From an uncultured Microbacterium sp. (GTDB lineage: Bacteria; Actinomycetota; Actinomycetes; Actinomycetales; Microbacteriaceae), in contig NZ_CALBRW010000003.1 of NCBI RefSeq assembly GCF_937927635.1, positions 102,699-166,698 of the forward strand: a DNA stretch of 64,000 nt, written 5' to 3'. The translations under genes and the position numbers were made by a program. Below are positions 1-8,155 of this stretch, in pieces. Numbering within the stretch: position 1 is the stretch's first letter; each line of letters begins with the position of its first letter. Under the pieces are notes generated by a model. It was not told the origin of the DNA and did not search any database. It saw only the letters and a program-made list of their open reading frames with translations.

Positions 1-447
1 GGCATCGCCGCGCGCTGCGTGTGCGGCAACCCGACCGTCGTGGCCACGGCGCCGCGCCTGGACGACGGTTCGCCGTTCCCCACGTTCTACTACCTGACCC
101 ACCCGGCCGCCACCGCTGCGATGTCGACGCTGGAGGCGGAGCAGGTGATGCCCGAGCTGGCCGCCCTGCTGGAGGACGAGGACGTCGCCTCCGCGTACCT
201 CGCCGCTCATCGCGCGTACCTCGCCGACCGCGCGCAGTTCGGCGACGTGCCCGAGATCGACGGCGTGTCCGCCGGTGGAATGCCCACCCGCGTGAAGTGC
301 CTGCACGCCCTGGCAGGGCACGCCCTGGCCGCCGGGACCGGTGTCAACCCCATCGGCGATGCCGCGCTCGCCCGCGCCGCATGGTCGCCCGAACGATGCG
401 CGTGCGCGCACCCCGGCGCTGCGCTCTCGGCGGTCGACGCGGGATGA
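1..447 (+). CDS. DUF501 family protein, 5' end outside window
   Basis: The reading frame is open from base 1 (GIAARCVCGNPTVV...), so the start lies upstream; about 149 residues are visible. The Cys-rich CVCGNP segment, the FPTFYYLTHP stretch and the later VKCLHALAGHALAAG block are recognisable features of DUF501, an actinobacterial family of unknown function usually found beside the FtsB/DivIC-like septum protein and enolase. The C-terminal CACAHPG tail is also Cys-rich, so metal binding is possible but is inference. The stop overlaps the start of the following protease (ATGA), which suggests translational coupling. Confidence 0.85.
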   Translation, partial: GIAARCVCGNPTVVATAPRLDDGSPFPTFYYLTHPAATAAMSTLEAEQVMPELAALLEDEDVASAYLAAHRAYLADRAQFGDVPEIDGVSAGGMPTRVKCLHALAGHALAAGTGVNPIGDAALARAAWSPERCACAHPGAALSAVDAG

Positions 448-1811
448 GTCTGCGCCGGATGCTGTCGCGTGTCGCCGTGTGCACGGCGGTGGCGGCATCT
501 GTGGCGCTGGCCGCGGCACCCGCGATGGCCGCGCCGGCCGCTCCGGCACCGCCTGCGGCTCCGGCCGAGGCGACGCCGACGCCGCAGGCTACCGCTCCCG
601 TGCCCGACGATGCGAATGATCCCGTTCGCTCCCAGGAGTACTGGCTGGATGCGTCGCACATCCGCGATGCCTGGCGGACGACCCTCGGTGAGGGAGTCAC
701 GATCGCCGTGCTCGACACCGGCATCGGCGCCGCGGGCGGCGCCTTCGGGAATTCGGTCGTCGGCGGCATCGACATGTCCGGCGTCGGATCGAAGGACGGA
801 CGCACGCCGGTCGGCGTGATCAACAGCGATCACGGCACGCTCGTCGCATCCACCGCCGCGGCGCCGGGGAAGGCCGACGGGACAGGTCTGATCGGCGTGG
901 CGCCCCGCGCCGAACTGCTGTCGGTGTCGCTGGGCTTCCCCGGATCCTCGTCGACGGTGCCGTTCAGCGAGCAGGTCGCCAAGGGCATGAGATGGGCTGT
1001 CGACCACGGCGCCGACGTGATCAACCTGTCGTTCACCACCAACACCCTCGACTGGGACCCCAGCTGGGACGACGCGTTCCTGTATGCCTACGAGCACGAC
1101 GTGGTCGTGGTCGTGGCCGCGGGCAACAGGGGCAGCGGCACCTCCATCGTCGGTGCTCCGGCGACCATCCCCGGGGTGCTCACGGTCGGCGGCGTCGGCA
1201 AGGACGGCGTCGTCAGCCGCGAGGCATCCACGCAGGGCATCACGATCGGCGTGATGGCGCCCAGCGAGCAGCTGCTGGGACTGACGGCCGACGGCACGGT
1301 GGTGGGCTGGGAGGGGACCAGCGGTGCGGCGCCGATCGTGGCCGGGGCCGCGGCCCTCGTACGGGCCGCTCACCCGGGCATCAGTGCGGATGACGTCATA
1401 AATAGACTCATCCGCACGGCCGTGCGCGTTCCCGGCATGACGCGGACGCCCGACGTGCAGTACGGCTACGGGCTGCTGGACGTGAACGCCGCGGTCACGG
1501 CATCCGTGCCGCACGTCACGACCAACCCGATGGGAGATCTGAAGGACTGGATCCGGGTGTACCGGCGTGCGGCATCGCCGACGGACCCGACGCCGGTTGC
1601 CACCTCGACACCCGTCGCGATCGCTCCGCTGCCGCCCGCGGACCGCCCCAGTGAGCCCGGATCGCCCCTGCTGCCGACCGCCGAGACGCTCCGGTACGGT
1701 ACTCTGCCGCTCCTCGCCCTCACTGTGCCTGGTATTGTGATAGCGCTTGGCGTCACCGCAGCTGCCCGGCGCATCCGAATGGAGCGCGGTAGACGCACTC
1801 CCACACCCTGA
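444..1811 (+). CDS. Secreted subtilisin-like (S8) serine protease, mycosin-like
   Basis: This is a 455-residue protein. A signal peptide covers about residues 1-29 (two Arg pairs, a hydrophobic core, AMA cleavage site), followed by a Pro/Ala-rich linker. The peptidase S8 catalytic triad is visible as Asp91 (VLDTG), His130 (DHGT) and Ser293 (GTSGAAP), with AAGN as the oxyanion-hole region. A C-terminal hydrophobic helix followed by Arg/Lys residues should anchor it outside the membrane. This architecture matches mycosins of type VII secretion, but no ecc or WXG100 gene is visible nearby, so a general extracytoplasmic protease is equally likely. ATG at 444 is chosen because it begins the signal peptide and overlaps the upstream stop. 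Confidence 0.88.
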   Translation: MSLRRMLSRVAVCTAVAASVALAAAPAMAAPAAPAPPAAPAEATPTPQATAPVPDDANDPVRSQEYWLDASHIRDAWRTTLGEGVTIAVLDTGIGAAGGAFGNSVVGGIDMSGVGSKDGRTPVGVINSDHGTLVASTAAAPGKADGTGLIGVAPRAELLSVSLGFPGSSSTVPFSEQVAKGMRWAVDHGADVINLSFTTNTLDWDPSWDDAFLYAYEHDVVVVVAAGNRGSGTSIVGAPATIPGVLTVGGVGKDGVVSREASTQGITIGVMAPSEQLLGLTADGTVVGWEGTSGAAPIVAGAAALVRAAHPGISADDVINRLIRTAVRVPGMTRTPDVQYGYGLLDVNAAVTASVPHVTTNPMGDLKDWIRVYRRAASPTDPTPVATSTPVAIAPLPPADRPSEPGSPLLPTAETLRYGTLPLLALTVPGIVIALGVTAAARRIRMERGRRTPTP

Positions 1812-1831
1812 CGACGAGGAGTTGTCCCCCT

Positions 1832-3391
1832 GTGCCTCAGAACAGCACTGCACCCCGCATTCTGATTGTCGGTGGAGGCTACGCAGGTTTCTACACCGCA
1901 TGGAAGCTCGAGAAGCACCTCCGCCGAGGTGAGGCCGACGTGACGATGGTGGACCCGCTGCCGTACATGACGTACCAGCCGTTCCTGCCGGAGGTGGCTG
2001 CCGGCTCCATCGAGCCCCGGCACGCCGTGGTGGCGCACCGCCGCCACCTCAAGCGCACCAACGTGATCAGTGCGAAGGTCACCGGCATCGACCACGCGAA
2101 CAAGGTCGCGACGATCACACCGTCGGTGGGGGAGCCGTACGAGTTCGCGTACGACCAGATCGTCGTCACTGCCGGCGCCGTCTCGCGCACCTTCCCGATC
2201 CCCGGCATCGCCGACAACGCGATCGGGCTGAAGACCATCGAAGAGGCCGTCGCCGTGCGCGACAAGCTGCTGTCGAACTTCGACAAGGCCGCCGCCATCC
2301 CCGCCGGCCCCGAGCGCGACCGCCTGCTGAGCGTCGTCGTCGTGGGCGGCGGCTTCGCCGGCATCGAGGCATTCGCCGAGCTGCGCTCGTTCGCCTCCGC
2401 GCTGGTGGCGAAGTACCCGCAGCTGGCCTTCGAGGACACGCACTTCCACCTCATCGAGGCGATGGGCCGCATCATGCCCGAGGTCTCGCTGGCCACCAGC
2501 GAGTGGGTCCTGAAGGACCTCGCCAAGCGCGGCGCGAACGTGCACCTCGACACCCAGGTCACCGGCGCTGTCGACGGCAACGTCGAGCTCTCCACGGGTG
2601 AGGTCATCCCGACCGACCTGATCGTGTGGACGGCCGGCGTCATGGCCAACCCCACCGTGGTGCGCGGCAGCGACCTGCCGACCGAGCCGCGCGGGCGCAT
2701 CAAGGTGCAGGCCGACCTGCGTGTCATCCAGGAGGACGGCGCGATCGTCGCCGACGCCTGGGCGTGCGGCGACATCGCTCAGGTTCCCGACAAGACCGGC
2801 GGCCTGCCCGACGGGTCCTGCGTGCCGAACGCTCAGCACGCCGTCCGCCAGGCCAAGCTGCTGGCGAAGAACCTCGTCGCGGTCCTGCGCGGTGAGAGCC
2901 CCAAGGAGTACTTCCACAAGAACCTGGGCGCCGTGGCCGGTCTCGGCCTCTACAACGGCGTGTTCCAGTCCGGCAAGATCGCGCTGAAGGGCTTCGTCGC
3001 CTGGCTCGCACACCGCGGCTACCACGGCCTGGCCATGCCCAGCTGGGAGCGCAAGTGGCGCGTGCTGGGTGACTGGTGGCACAACCTGTGGCTGGGTCGC
3101 GACATCGTGAGCCTGCAGGCCGTCCAGCACCCGCGCGACGTGTTCGAGCAGTTCGCCGCGCGCCCCCGTCCGGCTGCTGCCGCACCTGCTGAGCCCGCCA
3201 AGCCCGCTGCCGAGAAGGCTGAGCCGGCCAAGCCGGCCGCGGAGAAGGCCGCGCCGAAGGCGGATGCCGTGAAGCGGCGTACTGAGCGAGCGGAGCGAGA
3301 CGAAGTGAAGCCCGCTGCCAAGAAGCCGGCCGCGAAGAAGGCTCCCGCCAAGAAGACCGCTGCGAAGGAAGAGGCTCCGGCCAAGGCCTGA
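1832..3391 (+). CDS. ndh: Type II NADH dehydrogenase (non-proton-pumping NADH:quinone oxidoreductase)
   Basis: This 519-residue flavoprotein passes electrons from NADH to menaquinone at the inner membrane face without pumping protons. The first dinucleotide-binding motif (VGGGYAG) starts near residue 13, the second (VVGGGFAG) near residue 170, and a family ACGD motif follows in the FAD-contacting region. The last roughly 80 residues are an unusual Ala/Pro/Lys-rich tail resembling histone H1. Part of that tail (about residues 483-492) is encoded by a dispersed palindromic repeat. The GTG start is supported by a GAGGAG ribosome site. A strong terminator follows. Confidence 0.95.
   Translation: MPQNSTAPRILIVGGGYAGFYTAWKLEKHLRRGEADVTMVDPLPYMTYQPFLPEVAAGSIEPRHAVVAHRRHLKRTNVISAKVTGIDHANKVATITPSVGEPYEFAYDQIVVTAGAVSRTFPIPGIADNAIGLKTIEEAVAVRDKLLSNFDKAAAIPAGPERDRLLSVVVVGGGFAGIEAFAELRSFASALVAKYPQLAFEDTHFHLIEAMGRIMPEVSLATSEWVLKDLAKRGANVHLDTQVTGAVDGNVELSTGEVIPTDLIVWTAGVMANPTVVRGSDLPTEPRGRIKVQADLRVIQEDGAIVADAWACGDIAQVPDKTGGLPDGSCVPNAQHAVRQAKLLAKNLVAVLRGESPKEYFHKNLGAVAGLGLYNGVFQSGKIALKGFVAWLAHRGYHGLAMPSWERKWRVLGDWWHNLWLGRDIVSLQAVQHPRDVFEQFAARPRPAAAAPAEPAKPAAEKAEPAKPAAEKAAPKADAVKRRTERAERDEVKPAAKKPAAKKAPAKKTAAKEEAPAKA
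3280..3306 (+). repeat. Dispersed repeat (GAGCGAGCGGAGCGAG family) inside ndh coding sequence
   Basis: An ACTGAGCGAGCGGAGCGAG stretch matches the repeat found in non-coding DNA at 40899, 55690 and 57418. Here it is translated in frame within the Ndh tail as an Arg/Glu-rich patch. Confidence 0.7.
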
Positions 3392-3409
3392 GCCCCGCAC
3401 CCGCGAGAG

Positions 3410-3438
3410 GGGCCCGCTCGAGATCCTCGAGCGGGCCC
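3410..3438 (+). terminator. Rho-independent-type hairpin after ndh
   Basis: A perfect 13-bp inverted repeat (GGGCCCGCTCGAG, loop ATC) is followed by TT. It lies 18 bases after the ndh stop and just beyond the 3' end of the tRNA gene on the other strand, so it may serve both. Confidence 0.85.
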
Positions 3439-3451
3439 TTCGTCGTGTGAG

Positions 3452-3524
3452 TGCCCCCACCGGGATTCGAACCCGGACTGAAGCGTGTTTAAGACGCCTG
3501 CCTCTGCCGTTGGGCTATGGGGGC
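3452..3524 (-). tRNA. tRNA with UAA anticodon (tRNA-Leu by codon), short variable loop
   Basis: The minus strand folds as a 73-nt cloverleaf: 7-bp acceptor stem (GCCCCCA/TGGGGGC), D arm with GG in the loop, anticodon stem GGCGT/ACGCT, loop CTTAAAC giving anticodon UAA, and T arm CCGGG-TTCGAAT-CCCGG. The discriminator is A and CCA is not encoded. The variable loop is only TCAGT (5 nt). Normal bacterial tRNA-Leu is class II with a long variable arm, so the Leu identity is unusual; see findings. Confidence 0.85.
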
Positions 3525-3609
3525 CCGTCGGCCAGCCTAGCCGCGCACGCCTGGTGAACCCGGTGTCAATGAGGGCGACTCCGAGTCCCGGACCACATAG
3601 GGTGGGGGT

Positions 3610-4839
3610 GTGCTCGACCTCACTGCTGAACAGAGCCCCACTCGCGAAGCCTGGCGCGATCCGGCGCGCTACTGGGCATCGCTGACCGAGGCCACCGCCC
3701 ACCTGCCGGCACCCGTCGCGGTCATCGAGCGCGACGCGCTGCGGCACAACGCCATGGACATGCTGGTGCGCGCCGGCGGCCTCCCCATCCGCGTGGCTAC
3801 GAAATCCGTGCGCGTGCGCTCGGTGCTGGATGCCGTGCTCGCGATCCCCGGGTATCAGGGCATCTTGTCCTTCACGCTCGCCGAGGCGCTCTGGCTGGCC
3901 GAGAACCATGACGACATCGTGCTCGGCTACCCGACCGTCGACCGTGTCGGCCTGCAGAAGCTGCTGGCGGACGAGAGGCTCGCGTCGCGCATCACCCTGA
4001 TGATCGACGACATCTCCCATCTCGACTTCATCGACGCGATCGCAGCCCCCGGCACGCGCCCCGAGGTGCGCGTCGCCATCGACGTGGATGCGTCGTACAA
4101 GGCGCCCGGCCTCGGTCATCTCGGTGTACGGCGCTCGTCGCTGTTCACCGCCGCCGACGTCGCCGGATTCGCCCGTCAGGTGGTGCGACGCCCCGGATTC
4201 CGACTGGTCGGCCTGCAGATGTACGACGCGCAGATCGCCGGCCAGGGGGATGCCACGGGTGCCGAGGCGCCCCTGATCCGGATCGTGCAGGCCCGCTCGC
4301 GCGACGAACTGCGGATCCGCCGTGCGCAGATCGCCGACGCGATGCTCGGCATCGCGCCGCTGGAGTTCCTCAACGGCGGCGGCACCGGATCCCTGGAGTT
4401 CACCGGCAGCGACGAGTCACTCACCGAGGCCACCGCGGGCAGCGGCCTGCTGGCCGGACACCTGTTCGACGGCTACCGGTCGTTCCGTCCCGCGCCCGCC
4501 ACCGGCTTCGCATTCGACGTGGTGCGCAAGCCCGCGCCCGACATCGCCACCGTGCTCGGCGGCGGCTGGATCGCCTCCGGACCCGCCGTGGCGTCCCGCC
4601 AGCCCCTGCCGGTCTGGCCGCAGCACCTGCGCACCCTGCCGCGCGAGGCGGCCGGCGAGGTGCAGACTCCGCTTCAGGGCGAGAGCGCCCGCGGCCTGGA
4701 AGTCGGCGACCGGGTCTGGTTCCGGCACTGCAAGAGCGGCGAGCCCGCCGAGCGCATCGACAGCTACCAGCTCGTCGCCGACGGGAAGATCGTCGACGAG
4801 CTGCCCACCTACCGCGGCGAGGGGAAGGCCTTCCTGTGA
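3610..4839 (+). CDS. PLP-dependent amino acid deaminase/aldolase (alanine racemase fold, D-threonine aldolase-like)
   Basis: The 409-residue protein has an alanine-racemase-type N-terminal barrel with the probable Schiff-base lysine at K65 (VATKSVR). GGGTGS, typical of phosphate binding in this fold, lies in the middle, and a C-terminal beta domain with a possible metal-binding HCKSGE patch follows the D-threonine aldolase/DSD1 pattern. It is probably cytosolic and acts on a D- or beta-hydroxy amino acid; the substrate is not evident. The GTG start at 3610 has no ribosome site but follows a TAGGGT -10-like box by 6 nt, so a leaderless message is likely. It overlaps the next gene by 4 bp (GTGA), suggesting one operon. 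Confidence 0.82.
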   Translation: MLDLTAEQSPTREAWRDPARYWASLTEATAHLPAPVAVIERDALRHNAMDMLVRAGGLPIRVATKSVRVRSVLDAVLAIPGYQGILSFTLAEALWLAENHDDIVLGYPTVDRVGLQKLLADERLASRITLMIDDISHLDFIDAIAAPGTRPEVRVAIDVDASYKAPGLGHLGVRRSSLFTAADVAGFARQVVRRPGFRLVGLQMYDAQIAGQGDATGAEAPLIRIVQARSRDELRIRRAQIADAMLGIAPLEFLNGGGTGSLEFTGSDESLTEATAGSGLLAGHLFDGYRSFRPAPATGFAFDVVRKPAPDIATVLGGGWIASGPAVASRQPLPVWPQHLRTLPREAAGEVQTPLQGESARGLEVGDRVWFRHCKSGEPAERIDSYQLVADGKIVDELPTYRGEGKAFL

Positions 4840-6149
4840 CACGTCCCGGCGGAACCTGGCGGAACTGGGGACGCTCCGCGTCGGTGCGTCCCGTGCGCGT
4901 GGAGCGGCCGCGCTCGCCGGAGGGCGTCCAGCGTGCGGTGAAGGCAGCTGCTGCGCAGGGCCTGACCGTGAAGGCCATCGGAGCCGGCCACAGCTTCACC
5001 GGCATCGGCGTGGCACCCGGGGTCCTGCTCGAGCTGGACGACCTGCAGGGACTCGTCTCCGCCGACGCCGCCACCGGCCGCGTCACGCTGCTGGCCGGCA
5101 CGCGACTCTTCAACATCCCCGGACTGCTGCGCCCCTACGGCCTCGCCATGGAGAACCTCGGCGACATCGACCGGCAGTCCATCTCCGGCGCCATCTCGAC
5201 CGGCACGCACGGCACCGGCACCGCGTTCGGCGGCATCGCCACGCAGGTGCGGGGTCTCACGCTCATCACGGCCGACGGCGAATTCCTGCGCATCGACGAG
5301 ACGCACAACAGCGAGATGCTCCCCGGCGCGGTCGTCGGCCTGGGGGCGCTCGGAGTGGTCGTCGAGGTCACCCTGCAGTGCGTCCCCGCCTTCGTCCTGC
5401 ACGCCGTCGATGCGCCGGCCCCGCTCGACGCGACGCTGAGCACCGTGCACGAGCAGGCCGCGGCCGCCGACCACCTGGAGTTCTACTGGCATCCGCACAC
5501 GGATGTGGCGCTGACCAAGACCCAGACCCGGATGCCGGAGTCGACCCGACGGCGGCCGACGCCGGCCCTGTCGCACTGGATCGACGAGACCGTGCTCACC
5601 AACGGCGTGTTCGGCGCGTTCTGCGCGATCAGCCGCGCCGTACCCGCCATCATCCCGCCGTTCAACCGGCTCGCCGTCCAACTCACCGGCGACGGCGACT
5701 ACTCCGACGAATCGCACCGTGTGCTCATCCACCACCGCAACGTGCGCTTCCGCGAGATGGAGTACGCGCTCCCGGCCGAGAACCTGGTGCCGGCGTTCGA
5801 GGAGCTGCGCGCGCTGATCTCCGATCGGGGCTGGCGCATCGAATTCCCCGTGGAGGTGCGCTTCGCAGCATCCGATGAGCTGTGGCTCTCCACCGCCTCG
5901 GGGCGGGACAGCGCCTACATCGCCGTGCACCGGTACTGGCGCGTCGACCCGCGGGAGTACTTCCGCGCGGTGGAGCAGATCATGCTGCGCCACGGCGGGC
6001 GTCCGCACTGGGGCAAGCTGCACAGCCTCACCGCCGCGCAGCTGAGGGAACGGTATCCGCGCTTCGACGACTTCGTGGCGCTGCGCGACCGACTCGACCC
6101 CGATCGAGTGTTCGGGAACAGACATCTGGAGCGCATCCTCGGAGCCTGA
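4836..6149 (+). CDS. FAD-linked aldonolactone oxidase (D-arabinono/L-gulono-1,4-lactone oxidase family)
   Basis: This 437-residue member of the VAO/PCMH flavoprotein family starts with the FAD-binding domain. GAGHSFTGIG near residue 50 is the position where related enzymes bind FAD through His, and the SGAISTGTHGTG loop follows. The C-terminal ALO domain ends with an HWGKLHSL...PRFDDF...DPDRVFGN signature typical of sugar-lactone oxidases. Such enzymes oxidise aldonolactones with oxygen or another acceptor. The gene is translationally coupled to the upstream aldolase. The actual sugar lactone is unknown. Confidence 0.85.
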   Translation: MTRPGGTWRNWGRSASVRPVRVERPRSPEGVQRAVKAAAAQGLTVKAIGAGHSFTGIGVAPGVLLELDDLQGLVSADAATGRVTLLAGTRLFNIPGLLRPYGLAMENLGDIDRQSISGAISTGTHGTGTAFGGIATQVRGLTLITADGEFLRIDETHNSEMLPGAVVGLGALGVVVEVTLQCVPAFVLHAVDAPAPLDATLSTVHEQAAAADHLEFYWHPHTDVALTKTQTRMPESTRRRPTPALSHWIDETVLTNGVFGAFCAISRAVPAIIPPFNRLAVQLTGDGDYSDESHRVLIHHRNVRFREMEYALPAENLVPAFEELRALISDRGWRIEFPVEVRFAASDELWLSTASGRDSAYIAVHRYWRVDPREYFRAVEQIMLRHGGRPHWGKLHSLTAAQLRERYPRFDDFVALRDRLDPDRVFGNRHLERILGA

Positions 6150-6220
6150 ACCCGCCTGTCTTCCAGCCGACGCGCAGAGTCGCGCACGTAGGATGGATCA
6201 AGATCCAAGAGGGGGCATCC

Positions 6221-6787
6221 ATGGAATGGCTGTGGCCGGTACTGATCATCGTCGGCGTGCTCGTGCTCGTCGGGATCTATCTCTGGTCGACCTACAACTC
6301 GCTCGTGCAGCTGAACGTGCGCGTGGACGAGGCCTGGAGCGGCATCACCGTGCAGCTCAAGCGCCGTGCCGACCTCATTCCGAACCTCATCGAGACCGTG
6401 CGGGGCTATGCCGCGCACGAGAAGGCCGTCTTCGAGGGCGTGACCCGCGCCCGCGCCGAGACGCTCTCCGCCACCGGCCCCGCTGAAGCCGGTGTCGCCG
6501 AAGGGCACCTGCAGCAGGCGCTGCGCAGCCTGTTCGCGGTCGCCGAGGCATACCCGCAGCTGCAGGCCAGCCAGAACTACCTGCAGCTGCAGCACGCCCT
6601 GGTCGACACCGAGGACAAGATCCAGGCCGCCCGTCGCTTCTACAACGGCGGCGTGCGCGAGCTGAACACCAAGATCAAGGTGTTCCCCAACAACATGTTC
6701 GCCCGCGGGCTCGGCTTCACCGAGCGCGAGTTCTTCGAGGTCGCCGACGGCAGCGCGATCTCCGAGCCGCCGCGCGTGCAATTCTGA
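6221..6787 (+). CDS. lemA: LemA family protein
   Basis: The protein has 188 residues. An N-terminal hydrophobic helix at about residues 5-23 is followed by the alpha-helical LemA domain with its characteristic YNSLVQLNVRVDEAWSGI start, KRRADLIPNLIETVRGYA block and FYNGGVRELN...FPNNMFA ending. LemA proteins are membrane-anchored with an exposed helical bundle; their role is poorly defined, with a link to envelope stress or TPM-domain partners, and no partner gene is visible here. The ATG at 6221 follows AAGAGGGGG. Earlier in-frame codons overlap the oxidase gene and are not needed. Confidence 0.9.
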   Translation: MEWLWPVLIIVGVLVLVGIYLWSTYNSLVQLNVRVDEAWSGITVQLKRRADLIPNLIETVRGYAAHEKAVFEGVTRARAETLSATGPAEAGVAEGHLQQALRSLFAVAEAYPQLQASQNYLQLQHALVDTEDKIQAARRFYNGGVRELNTKIKVFPNNMFARGLGFTEREFFEVADGSAISEPPRVQF

Positions 6788-6829
6788 CAACGACCCTTCG
6801 TCCTGGGGCGCTGAGACGGCCTCACGTCG

Positions 6830-8086
6830 TCATTCCCGCGGATGCACGTGCCTCCCCACGGCCACCGCATGCCCGCCGAGCGCCCTGGCCACGGCATCCG
6901 AGGCATCGCCCCATCCCGACACGCTGAGGCGCTCCAGACCCTGCCAGGCGGCCGCCCTGGCGAGCTCCTCCGCGATGCGCGGAGCGTCCGTCTCGGGACG
7001 GGCGTGCTGCTCCCACCATGCCGACTGCACCTTCAGAGCGGATGCCGCACGGTCGGCCTTCAGATCCACGCGAGCCACGATCCGGTCGCCCACCAGCACC
7101 GGCAGCGAGTAGTACCCGTAGCGGCGCTTGTGCGCGGGCACGTAGATCTCGATGCGGTAGTCGAAGTCGAACACCCGCAGCGCACGATCGCGGAACCACA
7201 CCACCGGGTCGAAGGGCGTCAGGAGAGCCGCGCGGTCGATGCGCCGAGGCAGCGCGGCGTCCCGATGCCGCCAGGCCGGCACGGCGCGCCCGCCGCGCTC
7301 CCAGCCGCGCACGACCACGGGCTCCAGCTCGCCCGCGTCGACGAGGTCGCCCACGGCCGCGCGCACGGCCGACCGGTCGCGCAGCCGGTAGTAGTCGTTG
7401 AGGTCGGAGATCGTCGCGACACCGTACGAGCGCGCGGCGCGGCGCACCAGCTCGCGCACGGCATCCGGTTCAGGCAGGGGCGCTTCCAGGACCGCGGCGG
7501 GGACGATCCGCTCGGCGAGGCCGTAGCGGCGCTCGAAGCCGACGCGGCCCGCGATGGCCACCTCACCGCAGCGCCAGAGATGCTCCAGGGCCGACTTCGC
7601 GGCATCCCAGTCCCACCACGGCCCGCGCTCTCGCGGAGCGTCGTCGCGCAGATCGGCCGGGCGCAGCGGGCCGCGGTCTCGCAGCTCGGCCCGCACCCAG
7701 TCCAGCGTGCGCGCGTTGGCGTGCATCCAGGAGCCCTCCTCGGATGCCCGGCGACGCCAGGCCTGCATCCGAAACGCCCACAGTGCCCAGTCCTCGACGG
7801 GCATGAATGCCGCCTCGTGCGCGAGGTACTCGACGTAGTGCGTGGTGCGCGAGAGGAAGGACCGGTCCAGCAGCGCGGTGTCGTAGGCCCCCAGACGGGA
7901 GAACATCGGCATGTAGTGCGACCGGGCGAACACGTTGACCGAGTCGATCTGCAGGACGCCCAGACGCTCCATGGTGCGGTGCAGGTGGCGATGGGACACG
8001 GCATCGGGCATCCGGCGGGAGAACCCCTGCGCGGCCAGCGTCATCCGACGTGCCTCGCCGGAGCTGAGTGCGGGGGAGTGCGGCAT
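6830..8086 (-). CDS. YcaQ/AlkX-type DNA glycosylase-like winged-helix protein (HTH_42)
   Basis: The 418-residue protein matches the tandem winged-helix fold of the AlkZ/YcaQ family, DNA glycosylases that unhook interstrand crosslinks and remove bulky N-alkyl adducts. The catalytic QxD motif is visible as QIDS near residue 47, and the family's LLTPFDPVVW, FDFDYRIEIYVP and RRYGYYSLPVL blocks are all present. The ATG at 8086 sits 6 nt after a TAGCCT -10-like box and lacks a ribosome site, so it is probably leaderless. It stands alone between convergent lemA and the divergent permease. The exact lesion specificity cannot be read from sequence. Confidence 0.85.
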   Translation of the reverse strand: MPHSPALSSGEARRMTLAAQGFSRRMPDAVSHRHLHRTMERLGVLQIDSVNVFARSHYMPMFSRLGAYDTALLDRSFLSRTTHYVEYLAHEAAFMPVEDWALWAFRMQAWRRRASEEGSWMHANARTLDWVRAELRDRGPLRPADLRDDAPRERGPWWDWDAAKSALEHLWRCGEVAIAGRVGFERRYGLAERIVPAAVLEAPLPEPDAVRELVRRAARSYGVATISDLNDYYRLRDRSAVRAAVGDLVDAGELEPVVVRGWERGGRAVPAWRHRDAALPRRIDRAALLTPFDPVVWFRDRALRVFDFDYRIEIYVPAHKRRYGYYSLPVLVGDRIVARVDLKADRAASALKVQSAWWEQHARPETDAPRIAEELARAAAWQGLERLSVSGWGDASDAVARALGGHAVAVGRHVHPRE

Positions 8087-8155
8087 GATCCCAGGCTAAT
8101 CGGAGCCGCCGACACGGAACCCGGTGCCGTCGGCGGGCGTACGTAGAATTGTGCA

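Noticed and set aside
444..1811. Type VII secretion locus suggested by the mycosin-like protease
   Set aside because: No EccB, EccC, EccD or WXG100 gene is present on either side within the visible sequence.
207..1901. Long antisense reading frames across the GC-rich genes
   Set aside because: They are Arg/Gly/His-rich shadows of real genes with no recognisable domains; the same applies to most long opposite-strand frames in the window.
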